A stretch of DNA of 64,000 bases, from positions 22,953-86,952 of the forward strand of contig NZ_FNQJ01000013.1 of NCBI RefSeq assembly GCF_900107605.1, read 5' to 3'. Below, one piece after another: positions 38,985 through 48,384 of this stretch. The position numbers were made by a program, and so were the translations under genes. Position 1 is the first letter of the stretch; each line of letters begins with the position of its first letter. Below the pieces are notes generated by a model. The model saw nothing but the letters and a program-made list of their open reading frames with translations. It searched no databases and was not told the origin of the DNA. This DNA is from Acidovorax soli (lineage in GTDB: Bacteria; Pseudomonadota; Gammaproteobacteria; Burkholderiales; Burkholderiaceae_C).

Positions 38985-39718
38985 GCCAGCACCCCCGGCA
39001 TGGTGCCCTGCGAGGTGCCGTCCACGCCTTCCCGCCAGCGCCGCAGCACGGCAATCAGCACATTGAGTGCCAGCACCACGGCCAGCAGCACCAGGCCCAG
39101 CGCCAGGGCCAGTGGCAGATCGCCCTTGCTGGTTTCCAGGGCGATGGCGGTGGTCATGACGCGCGTAAAACCGTCGATGTTGCCGCCCACGATCATCACG
39201 GCGCCCACCTCGGAAATGGCGCGCCCGAACGATGCGATCAGCACCGTCAGGAGGGCATAGCGCTCGTCCCAGGCCAGCAACAGGCTGCGCATCACGGGGC
39301 CCGCTCCCAGCGATTGCAACTGCTCGCCATGGCTGCGCTCGGCATCGGCCACCGACTGGCAGGTCAGGGCAGTGACGACCGGCAGCACCAGCAGGGTCTG
39401 GGCAATGACCATGGCCTTGAAGGTGAAGAGCCATCCCATGGCGCCCAACGGGCCGCTGCGCGACAGCAGCAGATAGACCACGAGTCCGACGACCACCGAA
39501 GGCACTGCCAGCAGGGTGTTGAGCCAGGCCAGCACGCCCCCCCGGCCCGCGAACCGCGCCACGCCCAGCCACGCGCCCAGCACCAGGCCACCGCCGCAGG
39601 CCAGCAGGCAGGCCGTGCCGCTGACAGCAAGGGAGCGACCCACGATGGTCCACAAAGCAGGGTCGGCCGAAACCGTGAGATGCAGCGCCGTGAGGACGCT
39701 TTCAGAGAGAGTGGACAT
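38981..39718 (-). CDS. tupB: Tungstate ABC transporter, permease
   Basis: 245 residues, about five or six membrane helices. EAA-type cytoplasmic loop: LQSLGAGPVMRSLLLAWDE followed by FGRAISEVGAVMIVGGNI and TTAIALETSKGD, the pattern of TupB/ModB-type permeases. First gene of tupBCA. An in-frame ATG upstream at 39766 is rejected because translation from 39718 gives the proper N-terminus and leaves the regulator promoter free. Confidence 0.87.
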   Translation of the reverse strand: MSTLSESVLTALHLTVSADPALWTIVGRSLAVSGTACLLACGGGLVLGAWLGVARFAGRGGVLAWLNTLLAVPSVVVGLVVYLLLSRSGPLGAMGWLFTFKAMVIAQTLLVLPVVTALTCQSVADAERSHGEQLQSLGAGPVMRSLLLAWDERYALLTVLIASFGRAISEVGAVMIVGGNIDGFTRVMTTAIALETSKGDLPLALALGLVLLAVVLALNVLIAVLRRWREGVDGTSQGTMPGVLA

Positions 39719-39768
39719 GGATTCGACTATCGTATGCACCGAATCAATCTCCAGCGATATGAACACCT

Positions 39769-40896
39769 GTGCATAGGGTCCAACTCCACTACACGCTCAG
39801 CCGCGATGCCGGCGACGCCCTGATCCGCAACCCCTTGCCCGAGATGCTGCAGGCCGTGGCGCAGCAAGGCTCGATTTCGGCCGCCGCGCGCGCGCTGGGG
39901 CTGTCCTATCGCCATGTGTGGGGGGCCCTCAAGCGCTGGGAAGACCAGCTCGGTGGGGAACTCGTCACCTGGGGCAAGGGCCAGTCGGCCCAGTTGAGCG
40001 AGTTCGGCACCAAGCTGCTGTGGGCCGAGCGCCAGGCCCAGGCCCGCCTGGCGCCGCAGATCGCCGCCCTGCATGCCGACCTGGAGCGCGCCTTTGCCGT
40101 GGCCTTTGACGCCGATGCCCATGTGCTCACCCTGTACGCCAGCCACGACGATGCCCTGGTGGCGCTGCGTGCCCATGCGGCCACGCAGGCCGATGCCGGA
40201 GCGCTGCACCTCGATATCCGCTTCACCGGCAGTGTGGATGCAATCCGCGCACTCAACGAGGGGCGCTGCACGCTGGCCGGCTTTCACACGGTGGATCAGC
40301 CCGCCGCCGACTCTGTGGCAGCGCGCTCCTACAAGCCCCTGCTGCAGCCCGGGCTGCACAAGATCATCGGCTTTGCCCAGCGCACGCAAGGCCTCATCGT
40401 GGCCCCGGGCAATCCGCTCGGCCTCCACAGCCTGGCGGACGTGGTGCGCACCGGCGCCCGCTTCATCAACCGGCCACTCGGCAGCGGCACGCGCGTGCTG
40501 CTCGATGACCTGCTGGCCCAGGCGGGTGTGGACGCCCAGGCCATCCCGGGCTACATGCGCAACGAACCGTCGCACACCGCCATTGCCCAGGCGGTGGCGG
40601 CCGGTGCGGCCGATGTGGGCATGGGCATCGAGGTGGCTGCGCGCACCCGGGGGCTGGATTTCGTGCCGCTGGTGCAGGAGCGCTACCACCTGGCCTGCCT
40701 GAAGGCCAGCCTGGACCAACCCGCCACGCAGGCCTTGCGCCGCTTGCTGCAAACACCCGAGTGGCAGGCACACATGAAGGCACTGCCGGGCTACACCCCT
40801 CTGCACTGTGGCGAAGTGCTGGCCATGAGCACGGTGCTTCCATGGTGGCAATTTGCAAGCAAGAAACGCGCTCCGCTGCCCCGGAAGCAGCCCTGA
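39769..40896 (+). CDS. ModE-like HTH regulator fused to periplasmic-binding-type domain
   Basis: 375 residues. N-terminal ModE/LysR winged helix with GSISAAARALGLSYRHVW near 34-51; then a PBP-like domain (about 110-330) with GFHTVDQP, GLHKIIGFAQRTQG, RFINRPLGSGTRVLLDDLL. Such fusions act as molybdate/tungstate or cofactor-responsive regulators. The start is GTG 39769: an in-frame TGA lies 7 bp upstream and no ATG occurs before the HTH core. Divergent from tupB by 50 bp, so it probably controls tungstate uptake. Confidence 0.83.
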   Translation: MHRVQLHYTLSRDAGDALIRNPLPEMLQAVAQQGSISAAARALGLSYRHVWGALKRWEDQLGGELVTWGKGQSAQLSEFGTKLLWAERQAQARLAPQIAALHADLERAFAVAFDADAHVLTLYASHDDALVALRAHAATQADAGALHLDIRFTGSVDAIRALNEGRCTLAGFHTVDQPAADSVAARSYKPLLQPGLHKIIGFAQRTQGLIVAPGNPLGLHSLADVVRTGARFINRPLGSGTRVLLDDLLAQAGVDAQAIPGYMRNEPSHTAIAQAVAAGAADVGMGIEVAARTRGLDFVPLVQERYHLACLKASLDQPATQALRRLLQTPEWQAHMKALPGYTPLHCGEVLAMSTVLPWWQFASKKRAPLPRKQP

Positions 40897-41078
40897 TTGC
40901 TATATATATAAGAGCACAAAAGCCAAGTCGGTGCAAAGGGATTACACCGTCACACTCCCGTCAGGCTCCCACTATAGTGCTACGTAAAATCGCGCCTTTG
41001 TAAAAATGTGTCCCGCCATCCCGCCTACCCGCGGGGCGGAAGGGATGTCGCACGCACAGCCTTTCCATTGGAGACACC

Positions 41079-41714
41079 ATGCAGGCTCTTCTCAAATTTT
41101 CACGCGCCATCGACGGGCTCAATGCCTTTGTCGGCAAGTACGTCATCTGGCTGATCTTTGCCGCCACCGCTGTCAGCGCCGTCAACGCGCTGGTGCGCAA
41201 GATTTTCGGGGTCAGCTCCAATGCGTTCCTGGAAGCACAGTGGTACCTGTTTGCCTGGTCTTTCCTGGTGGCTGCCGGGTTCACGCTGCTGCACCGCGAG
41301 CATGTGCGCATCGACGTGGTCAACAGCCGCCTGCCCAAGCGCGTGCAGGTGTGGATCGACATCGTGGGCTTTGCACTCTTTCTCACCCCTTTGTGCATCG
41401 TGGTGCTGTACCTGAGCTGGCCCCTGGTCGTGCAGATGTACCAGACCGGCGAAATGTCGGGCAACCCCGGTGGCCTGATCCGCTGGCCCGTGTGGATGGC
41501 CCTGCCCGTCGGCTTCGCGCTGCTGATGCTGCAGGGCTGGTCTGAACTCATCAAGCGCATCGCCTTCCTGCGCGGCCAGGGCCCCGACCCCATGGGTCGC
41601 CTCGTCGACAAGTCCTCCGAGGAAGAACTGGTCGAAATCCTGCGGCAGCAGCAAGACGCCGCGGCTGCAGCCAGTGCCGCGGGCACCACCCCACCTGCCA
41701 CGCCCGCACGCTGA
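41079..41714 (+). CDS. dctQ: TRAP transporter small permease
   Basis: 211 residues, four predicted membrane helices (YVIWLIFAATAVSAVNAL; AQWYLFAWSFLVAAGFTLL; DIVGFALFLTPLCIVVLYL; WPVWMALPVGFALLMLQGW). The motif LLHREHVRIDVV is the DctQ hallmark. Partner of the large permease, 20 bp away. Polar tail of about 40 residues ends in Ala/Pro. TTGGAGACACC precedes the start. Confidence 0.88.
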   Translation: MQALLKFSRAIDGLNAFVGKYVIWLIFAATAVSAVNALVRKIFGVSSNAFLEAQWYLFAWSFLVAAGFTLLHREHVRIDVVNSRLPKRVQVWIDIVGFALFLTPLCIVVLYLSWPLVVQMYQTGEMSGNPGGLIRWPVWMALPVGFALLMLQGWSELIKRIAFLRGQGPDPMGRLVDKSSEEELVEILRQQQDAAAAASAAGTTPPATPAR

Positions 41715-41734
41715 GCCCACGGAGCATCTTCATC

Positions 41735-43564
41735 ATGGAATTCTTCGCTGCCAATTTCGCCCCCTTCATGTTTGCGGGGCTGATCATGTTCCTGCTGCTG
41801 GGTTTCCCCGTGGCCTTCAGCCTCGGCGCCTGCGGCCTGTTCTTCGGCTTTGTGGGTATCGAGATGGGCATTTTCCCCAGCTCGGTGCTGGCCTGGCTCC
41901 CCCAGCGCCTGATTGGCATCATGGCCAACGACACCTTGCTGGCGGTCCCCTTCTTCACGCTCATGGGTTTGATTCTTGAGCGCAGCGGCATGGCGGAGGA
42001 CCTGCTCGATACCGTGGGCCAGGTGTTTGGCCCCATGCGCGGTGGTCTGGCCCTGGCTGTGATTTTTGTCGGCGCCCTGCTGGCTGCAACGACAGGGGTG
42101 GTTGCCGCGTCGGTGATCTCGATGGGCCTGATCTCGCTGCCCATCATGCTGCGCTACGGCTACGACCGCCGGCTGACCAGCGGTGTGATTGCAGCGTCCG
42201 GCACGCTGGCACAGATCATTCCGCCATCGCTGGTGCTGATCCTGATGGCCGACCAGCTGGGCAGGAGCGTGGGCGACATGTACAAGGGTGCCTTCCTCCC
42301 CGGTTTCCTTCTCATGGGCATGTACGTGGCCTACGTGATGTTTCTGGCGATTTTCAAGCCCCACCAGGTGCCGGCCCTGCCCCCGGAAGCCCGCACCTAC
42401 CGCGAACCCAATGGCAGTGGCGGCTACACCTCGCTGACCGTTCTGGCCGCGCTGTCGGCCACCGTGTCGGTCTTCCTGGCACGCCACATGGCCGAGGTGC
42501 ACAGCTGGTGGCAAGGCAAGCTGGTCACCTCCGTGGCCACCGACGAAAAAATCGTGGTGGCCATGTGCGGTGGCACGGCGGTGGCACTGGTCATTGCGCT
42601 GATCAACAAGGGCTTCAAGCTGGGCCTGCTCTCGCGCCTGGCGGAACGTGTGACCTTTGTGCTGATTCCGCCGCTGCTGCTGATCTTCCTGGTGCTGGGC
42701 ACCATCTTCCTGGGCATCGCCACCCCCACCGAAGGGGGCGCCATGGGAGCCATGGGCGCGTTGATCATGGGCTGGAGCCGCAAGCGCCTGGACATGAAGC
42801 TGCTCAAGCAGGCCCTCGCCTCCACCACCAAGCTGTCGAGCTTCGTGATGTTCATCCTGATTGGCGCCACCACGTTCAGCCTGGTGTTCCAGGCCGCCGA
42901 CGGCCCGGTCTGGGTGGAGCATCTGCTCACCAACCTGCCCGGCGGCCAGGTCGGCTTCCTGATCGCCGTGAACATCATGGTGTTCTTCCTGGCGTTCTTC
43001 CTCGATTACTTCGAGCTGTCGTTCATCGTGGTGCCCCTGCTGGCGCCCGTGGCCGACAAGCTGGGCATCGACCTGATCTGGTTCGGCGTGTTGCTGGCCG
43101 TGAACATGCAGACCTCGTTCATGCACCCGCCGTTCGGCTTTGCGCTGTTCTTCCTGCGTTCGGTGGCACCCGACAAGCCCTACGTCGACCGCGTGACGCG
43201 CAAGACCATGGAACCCGTCACGACGATGCAGATTTACCGTGGCGCCATTCCGTTCCTGCTGATCCAGCTGACCATGGTGGGCGTGCTGATTGCCTTCCCG
43301 CAAATTGTCACCGGCGCGCTGGATGCCAAGGTCGAATACAACATGGAGAGCATTGGCGACCAGATGCGCGGCACCCTGGGTGGACCCGCCGGAAGCGAAA
43401 CCTATGGCGAAGAACCATTTGGCGGCAGCGAGGAGCCCACCGCACCCCCGGCCCCGGACGCAACCCCCGATGCACAAACCCCGGCCCCCGCACCTGCACA
43501 AGAAGCCCCTGCCGACGACCCGATGAAGGCGATGCAGGATGCGCTGAAGAAACCGGCGAACTGA
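41735..43564 (+). CDS. dctM: TRAP transporter large permease with long C-terminal tail
   Basis: 609 residues. About twelve membrane helices; seen FLLLGFPVAFSLGACGLFFG, LAVPFFTLMGLILERSGMAEDLL, LAQIIPPSLVLILMADQLG and MQTSFMHPPFGFALFFLR. DctM couples sodium entry to uptake of the ligand delivered by DctP. The last 80 or so residues (from about 531) form a soluble Pro/Ala/Glu-rich tail not usual for the family. Followed by a strong terminator. Confidence 0.9.
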   Translation: MEFFAANFAPFMFAGLIMFLLLGFPVAFSLGACGLFFGFVGIEMGIFPSSVLAWLPQRLIGIMANDTLLAVPFFTLMGLILERSGMAEDLLDTVGQVFGPMRGGLALAVIFVGALLAATTGVVAASVISMGLISLPIMLRYGYDRRLTSGVIAASGTLAQIIPPSLVLILMADQLGRSVGDMYKGAFLPGFLLMGMYVAYVMFLAIFKPHQVPALPPEARTYREPNGSGGYTSLTVLAALSATVSVFLARHMAEVHSWWQGKLVTSVATDEKIVVAMCGGTAVALVIALINKGFKLGLLSRLAERVTFVLIPPLLLIFLVLGTIFLGIATPTEGGAMGAMGALIMGWSRKRLDMKLLKQALASTTKLSSFVMFILIGATTFSLVFQAADGPVWVEHLLTNLPGGQVGFLIAVNIMVFFLAFFLDYFELSFIVVPLLAPVADKLGIDLIWFGVLLAVNMQTSFMHPPFGFALFFLRSVAPDKPYVDRVTRKTMEPVTTMQIYRGAIPFLLIQLTMVGVLIAFPQIVTGALDAKVEYNMESIGDQMRGTLGGPAGSETYGEEPFGGSEEPTAPPAPDATPDAQTPAPAPAQEAPADDPMKAMQDALKKPAN

Positions 43565-43629
43565 CGCGCGGCAACGGGTCCGCGCGGATCCGGTGCACAT
43601 CGCCCCCGATGCGCCACGCCAACCTCCTC

Positions 43630-43653
43630 AAAGGCCCTTCGGGGCCTTTTTCT
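43630..43653 (+). terminator. Rho-independent terminator after dctM
   Basis: AAAGGCCC-TTCG-GGGCCTTT then TTTTCTT. It is 66 bp beyond the dctM stop. Confidence 0.88.
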
Positions 43654-43791
43654 TGTGCGCCGGCACCTCCTCCTGGTTTTTTGCAAACCACCAGCACAGG
43701 AACAACCAGCCAGGGACGAGTGGTGCAGCCCACGCCGCCCCTGCAAATCCTGGCACCCAGATGCATCTGCCAGGCGCCCGTGGAACACCAA

Positions 43792-43817
43792 CAAAAAAGC
43801 CGCGACATGCGCGGCTT
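43792..43817 (-). terminator. Rho-independent terminator after the first dctP
   Basis: On the minus strand AAGCCGCG (43817-43810) pairs with CGCGGCTT across CATGT, followed by TTTTT. It lies 44 bp beyond the dctP stop. Together with 43630-43653 it separates the convergent TRAP genes. The rest of the 297-bp gap shows nothing else. Confidence 0.85.
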
Positions 43818-43861
43818 GAATACATGTGGGGGCCCTTGCGGGCCACCCGCAGCAACGGCTC

Positions 43862-44944
43862 TCAGATCTTGACGCCGTTCATGTACTGGTTGTACGGATA
43901 CTCGGAGAAGCGGTTCCACAGGATCTGGTCACGCTGGAAGGCACGCATGTCTTCATAGATCTTCTTGAACTCGGGCGACTTGGCGTTGTGCTCTTCATAC
44001 ACTTCCATGCAGGCCTTGAAACCGGCATCGATCACTGCCTTGGGGAAAGCGGTGAGCTTGGTCTTTTCTGCCACGAGCTTCTTCAGTGCAATCGGGTTGT
44101 AGGCATCGTACTTGGCCGTCATGTCGGTGGCTGCCACGGCCATGGCAGCGTTCAGGATGGCCTTGTTTTCGTCCGACAGGGCGGCGAACTTCTTGTTGTT
44201 GACGAAGAATTCCAGGTCCGCGCCACCTTCCCACCAGCCGGGGTAATAGTAGAAAGGCGCCACCTTGTTGAAGCCCAGCTTGGCATCGTCATAGGGGCCC
44301 ACGAACTCGGCGGCATCCAGCGTGCCTTTTTCGAGCGCCTGGTACACGTCGCCGGCGGGCATGTTCTGCGCCACCACGCCCAGCTTGGCCATGGCCTCAC
44401 CGAAAACGCCGCCGCCCATGCGCATCTTCAGACCCTTGAGATCCGCAACGGTCTTGATTTCCTTGCGGTACCAGCCGCCCATCTGGGTGCCGGTATTGCC
44501 CGCGCTGGCGGTGCGGAAGTTGTATTTCTCGAAAAAGGCATCCAGCAGCTTGCCACCGTTGCCGTACTTCTTCCAGGAGGTGTTCTGGCGCGCGGTCAGG
44601 CCGAACGGCACGGCGCAACTGAAAGCAAAGGCAGGGTCCTTGCCGGTGAAGTAATAAGCCGCCGACTGGGCCATTTCGATGGTGTCGGATTGCAGCGCAT
44701 CGACCACGCCGAAAGCGGGCATCAGTTCGCCCGCAGGGTGCACGGAGATTTCAAACTTGCCACCCGACATGGCCTTGACCGTCCTGGACAGCGTTTCAGC
44801 GCTGCCGAAGATGGTGTCCAGGGACTTGGGGAAGCTCGAAGCGAGACGCCAGCGGACCGCGGCCTGCGCGTGTACCGCAGGTGCGGCACCTGCCGCCAGA
44901 ACGCCAGCTATGCCGGCGTGCTTGATGATGGAACGACGATCCAT
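43862..44944 (-). CDS. dctP: TRAP transporter substrate-binding protein 1
   Basis: 360 residues. A Tat-like leader MDRRSIIKHAGIAGVLAAG ends near VHAQA. The DctP fold is shown by VRWRLASSFPKSLDTIFGSA, GNTGTQMGGWYRKEI and FVGPYDDAKLGFNKVAPFYY. The pattern matches TakP-like receptors for 2-oxo acids. It faces dctQM tail to tail. About two thirds identical by eye to the next paralogue upstream; it probably delivers ligand to DctQM. Ligand not certain. Confidence 0.88.
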   Translation of the reverse strand: MDRRSIIKHAGIAGVLAAGAAPAVHAQAAVRWRLASSFPKSLDTIFGSAETLSRTVKAMSGGKFEISVHPAGELMPAFGVVDALQSDTIEMAQSAAYYFTGKDPAFAFSCAVPFGLTARQNTSWKKYGNGGKLLDAFFEKYNFRTASAGNTGTQMGGWYRKEIKTVADLKGLKMRMGGGVFGEAMAKLGVVAQNMPAGDVYQALEKGTLDAAEFVGPYDDAKLGFNKVAPFYYYPGWWEGGADLEFFVNNKKFAALSDENKAILNAAMAVAATDMTAKYDAYNPIALKKLVAEKTKLTAFPKAVIDAGFKACMEVYEEHNAKSPEFKKIYEDMRAFQRDQILWNRFSEYPYNQYMNGVKI

Positions 44945-45145
44945 GAGGGTTATCTCCGAAAATTGATTGCAAGACTCAGTTGCGCCCGTTGTGCGGACGT
45001 GCTCCAGGGGCTCTTTCAGCCATCGATCATTGTAGAAATACCCCTCCCGCTATTCTTGCGGGTTTTCCCGCGCAAGACCGATATTGGGCCGTGTATTCAG
45101 GCTTTTGCAAGCATTAGCGGCGCGGCGGCCAGCAACGGACGGGCT

Positions 45146-46237
45146 TCAGATTTTCTGGGCCGACATGAAGCTGTCGTACCGCGCCTCCGCAAAGCGGAAC
45201 CAGAGGATCTGGTCGCGCTGGAAATTGCGCATGTCTCCATAGATCTTCTTCCACTCGGGGCTTCTGGCATCGTTGCCGGCAAACACCTCCATCGAAGCCT
45301 TGAATGCGGCATCCATGATGCCTTGGGAGAATGGCGACACCTTGGTCTTGGCCACCACCAGCTGCTTGAGTGCCGCGGGGTTCAGTGCGTCGTACTTCGC
45401 CAGCATGTCGGTGTGCGCCAGAGCTGCCGCGGCCTCTACGATGCCCCGGTAATCGGCCGATAGTGCATTGAAGGCTTTGAGGTTGATGTAGAAGTCCATT
45501 TCCGGGCCGCCCTCCCACCAACCAGGATAGTAGTAGTACGGTGCCACCTTGTGGAGCCCCAGCTTCTGGTCGTCGTAGGGACCGACCCATTCCGCGGCAT
45601 CGAGCTCCCTTTTCTGCAATGCCTGGTAAATATCGCCCCCCGGCAGATTGGAGGGAATCACCCCCAGCCTGGCCAGGACATCGCCCACCAGCCCACCGCC
45701 CAGGCGCATCTTCAGGCCCTTGAAATCCGACGGGCTGCGGACCTCCTGAAGGAACCACCCACCCATCTGCGTGCCGGTGTTGCCCCCCGCAAAGCTGCGC
45801 ATGTTGTAGCCCGCATAGAACTCATCCATGAGCTTGCGGCCATTGCCATGCAGCATCCAGGCATTCATTTGCCGGGCATTGAAGCCAAACGGTATGGCGG
45901 AGCCCAGCGCGAAGGCGGGGCTCTTGCCATAGAAGTAATACGGTGCCGTGTGCGCAGCCTCGACCGCGGCGGACTGCACCGCATCCACCACACCGAATGC
46001 CGGCACGAGTTCGCCGTCAGCGTGCACGGAGATCTGGAACCTCCCGTTGGACATCACCCGCACCGCTTGTGCAAAGACCTCCGCCACACCATAGATGGTG
46101 TCGAGCGATCGCGGAAAGCTCGACACCAGCCTCCAGCGCAGGACCGGCTGTGCGTGAATCGCAGGCGCGGCACCTGCAGCCAGCACGCCAGCCATGCCCG
46201 CATGCTGGATGAGTTTGCGGCGATCCATGGAATCCAT
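45146..46237 (-). CDS. dctP: TRAP transporter substrate-binding protein 2
   Basis: 363 residues, a close paralogue of the preceding protein: MDRRKLIQHAGMAGVLAAG leader, RWRLVSSFPRSLDTIYGVAE, GNTGTQMGGWFLQEVRSPSD and EWVGPYDDQKLGLHKVAPYYY. The two share the ligand-contact pattern but differ elsewhere, which suggests different affinity or ligand. GGAG ten bases upstream decides ATG 46237. It has its own 201-bp upstream gap from dctP1 and no permease of its own in this window. Confidence 0.87.
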   Translation of the reverse strand: MDSMDRRKLIQHAGMAGVLAAGAAPAIHAQPVLRWRLVSSFPRSLDTIYGVAEVFAQAVRVMSNGRFQISVHADGELVPAFGVVDAVQSAAVEAAHTAPYYFYGKSPAFALGSAIPFGFNARQMNAWMLHGNGRKLMDEFYAGYNMRSFAGGNTGTQMGGWFLQEVRSPSDFKGLKMRLGGGLVGDVLARLGVIPSNLPGGDIYQALQKRELDAAEWVGPYDDQKLGLHKVAPYYYYPGWWEGGPEMDFYINLKAFNALSADYRGIVEAAAALAHTDMLAKYDALNPAALKQLVVAKTKVSPFSQGIMDAAFKASMEVFAGNDARSPEWKKIYGDMRNFQRDQILWFRFAEARYDSFMSAQKI

Positions 46238-46404
46238 GAAGTTGTCTCCGGAGGAAAGGAACAAGACGCCTCAAGCGGCCACGTACCAGGGGCCCAACGC
46301 AGGCCCATGGTCTTGCCATCGCCAGCATTGTAGGAATGGCGGCGCCCCCGCCGCGGGATCCACCCCGCGAGCACCACCGCACGGGTCTTATCCAGGCGCT
46401 CCGT

Positions 46405-48291
46405 TCAAGCGGGAAACCGCCGTGCAATCGACGCCTGGATACCGGCCGCATCCAGCCCCTGCAGCGACAGCAGCTTGCCCGGATCACCATGCTCGATGAA
46501 GGCATCGGGCAGCCCCAGCTGCAACACGGGCAGCACCACCTTGGCGGCGGCCAGCGCCTCCAGCACGGCACTGCCCGCGCCGCCCATGATGGCGCCCTCT
46601 TCCAGCGTCACGAGGGCATCGTGGCGTGCCGCCACCTCCAGCAGCAGCTCGGTATCGAGCGGCTTGGCCCAGCGCATGTTGACCACGGTGACATCCAGTG
46701 CCTCGGCGGCCTGCAGCGCGGGGTACAGCAAGGTGCCAAAGGCCAGAATGGCAATGCGCGGCGTGCCCGCAGCGGCCTCGCCGGCCTGGCGTTCGCGGCG
46801 GATCTCGCCCTTGCCGAACGGCAGACCTTCCAGCCCGCGCAGGGTGGGCACGCCCGCTCCGCTGCCACGCGGGTAGCGCACGGCCACAGGGTGGTCCTGC
46901 TCGAACGCAGTGCTCAGCAGCTGGCGGCATTCACGCTCGTCGGCCGGGCAGGCCATGCTCATGTGGGGAATGCAGCGCACAAAGGGGATGTCGTAGGCGC
47001 CCGCATGGGTGGCGCCGTCGGCCCCCACCAGGCCGGCGCGGTCCAGCGCAAACACCACCGGCAGGTTCTGCAGCGCCACGTCGTGGATCATCTGGTCATA
47101 GCCGCGCTGCAGGAAGGTGGAGTAGATCGCCACCACCGGCTTGACCCCCTCGCAGGCCATGCCGGCAGCGAAGGTGATGGCATGCTGCTCGGCAATGCCC
47201 ACGTCGTAGTAGCGGCCGGGAAAGCGCTTTTCAAACTCGACCATGCCCGAACCCTCGCGCATGGCGGGGGTGATACCCACCAGCCGGTCGTCCTGCGCGG
47301 CCATGTCGCACAGCCACTCGCCAAACACCTGCGTGAAGGTCTGTTTCGGCACCGCCGCGCTTTTGACCAGGCCCACGGCCGGGTCGAACTTGCCGGGGCC
47401 GTGGTAGGCCACGGGATCGGCCTCGGCCAGCTTGTAGCCCTGGCCTTTCTTGGTGACCACATGGAGGAACTGCGGGCCCTTGAGGCCCTTGATGTTTTCC
47501 AGCGTGGGGATGAGCGAATCGAGGTCGTGTCCGTCGATGGGCCCGATATAGTTGAAGCCGAATTTCTCGAACAGGGTGGCCGGCACCACCATGCCCTTGG
47601 CCTGCTGCTCCAGGCGCTTGGCCAGTTCCAGCAGCGGTGGCGCGTTCTTGAGCACGCTCTTGCCCACGTTCTTGGCGGCCGCATAGAACTGGCCGCTCAT
47701 GAGCTGGGCCAGATAACGGTTGAGCGCGCCCACGGGCGGGCTGATGCTCATGTCGTTGTCGTTCAGGATGACGAGCAGGTTGGCATCGGCCACGCCGGCG
47801 TTGTTCAAGGCCTCGAAGGCCATGCCGGCCGTCATGGCGCCGTCGCCGATGATGGCCACGGCATGCCGCTCTTCGCCCTTGCGCTGCGCAGCCAGCGCCA
47901 TGCCCAGGGCTGCCGAGATGCTGGTGCTCGAATGCGCCGTGCCAAAGGTGTCATAGACGCTTTCAGCACGCTGCGGAAAGCCAGAGATACCACCCAGCTG
48001 GCGCAGCGTGTGCATGCGGTCGCGCCGCCCGGTCAGGATCTTGTGCGGATAGGTCTGGTGGCCCACATCCCACACCAGCCGGTCTTCAGGCGTGTGAAAC
48101 ACATGGTGCAGCGCCACGGTGAGCTCGACGGTGCCCAGGTTGGAGCTGAGGTGCCCCCCGGTCTGGGACACGCTTTCGATCACGAACGCGCGCAGCTCGG
48201 TGGCCAGCTGCTTGAGGTCGGCGCGGGACAGCTTGCGCAGGTCGGCGGGGTCGTTGATGGTCTGCAGCAGGGGAAAGGATGTCATGGACAT
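46405..48291 (-). CDS. dxs: 1-deoxy-D-xylulose-5-phosphate synthase
   Basis: 628 residues, full length. TPP-binding [31 protein letters not shown], and the pyrimidine-domain [16 protein letters not shown] with its catalytic Glu/His. It condenses pyruvate and glyceraldehyde 3-phosphate, the first MEP-pathway step. Follows ispA and xseB on the same strand with 93 bp between ispA and dxs. ATG 48291 or 48285 are both possible; neither has a clear ribosome-binding site. Confidence 0.93.
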   Translation of the reverse strand: MSMTSFPLLQTINDPADLRKLSRADLKQLATELRAFVIESVSQTGGHLSSNLGTVELTVALHHVFHTPEDRLVWDVGHQTYPHKILTGRRDRMHTLRQLGGISGFPQRAESVYDTFGTAHSSTSISAALGMALAAQRKGEERHAVAIIGDGAMTAGMAFEALNNAGVADANLLVILNDNDMSISPPVGALNRYLAQLMSGQFYAAAKNVGKSVLKNAPPLLELAKRLEQQAKGMVVPATLFEKFGFNYIGPIDGHDLDSLIPTLENIKGLKGPQFLHVVTKKGQGYKLAEADPVAYHGPGKFDPAVGLVKSAAVPKQTFTQVFGEWLCDMAAQDDRLVGITPAMREGSGMVEFEKRFPGRYYDVGIAEQHAITFAAGMACEGVKPVVAIYSTFLQRGYDQMIHDVALQNLPVVFALDRAGLVGADGATHAGAYDIPFVRCIPHMSMACPADERECRQLLSTAFEQDHPVAVRYPRGSGAGVPTLRGLEGLPFGKGEIRRERQAGEAAAGTPRIAILAFGTLLYPALQAAEALDVTVVNMRWAKPLDTELLLEVAARHDALVTLEEGAIMGGAGSAVLEALAAAKVVLPVLQLGLPDAFIEHGDPGKLLSLQGLDAAGIQASIARRFPA

Positions 48292-48304
48292 TTACTATTT
48301 ATGG

Positions 48305-48348
48305 AATAGCTGCTGACGCTTCATACAAAAGCACCAGAGGCCAATTTG
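48305..48348. repeat. Inverted-repeat element (family A) between ispA and dxs
   Basis: AATAGCTGCTGACGCTTCAT, then AAAAGCACCAGAGGCCAATT. It is one of the clearest copies of the family (AGCTGC...GCGCTT...AAGCGC...AGAGGCC order). It lies in the 5' leader of dxs. Confidence 0.65.
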
Positions 48349-48384
48349 ACATTCAAAGCATGGGGTTCGGACAAGCACCGGGCG

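Noticed and set aside
40901..40910. TATATATATA tract as a ModE box
   Set aside because: It is simple TA alternation directly after the regulator gene, without the CG-flanked, spaced inverted repeat of ModE sites.
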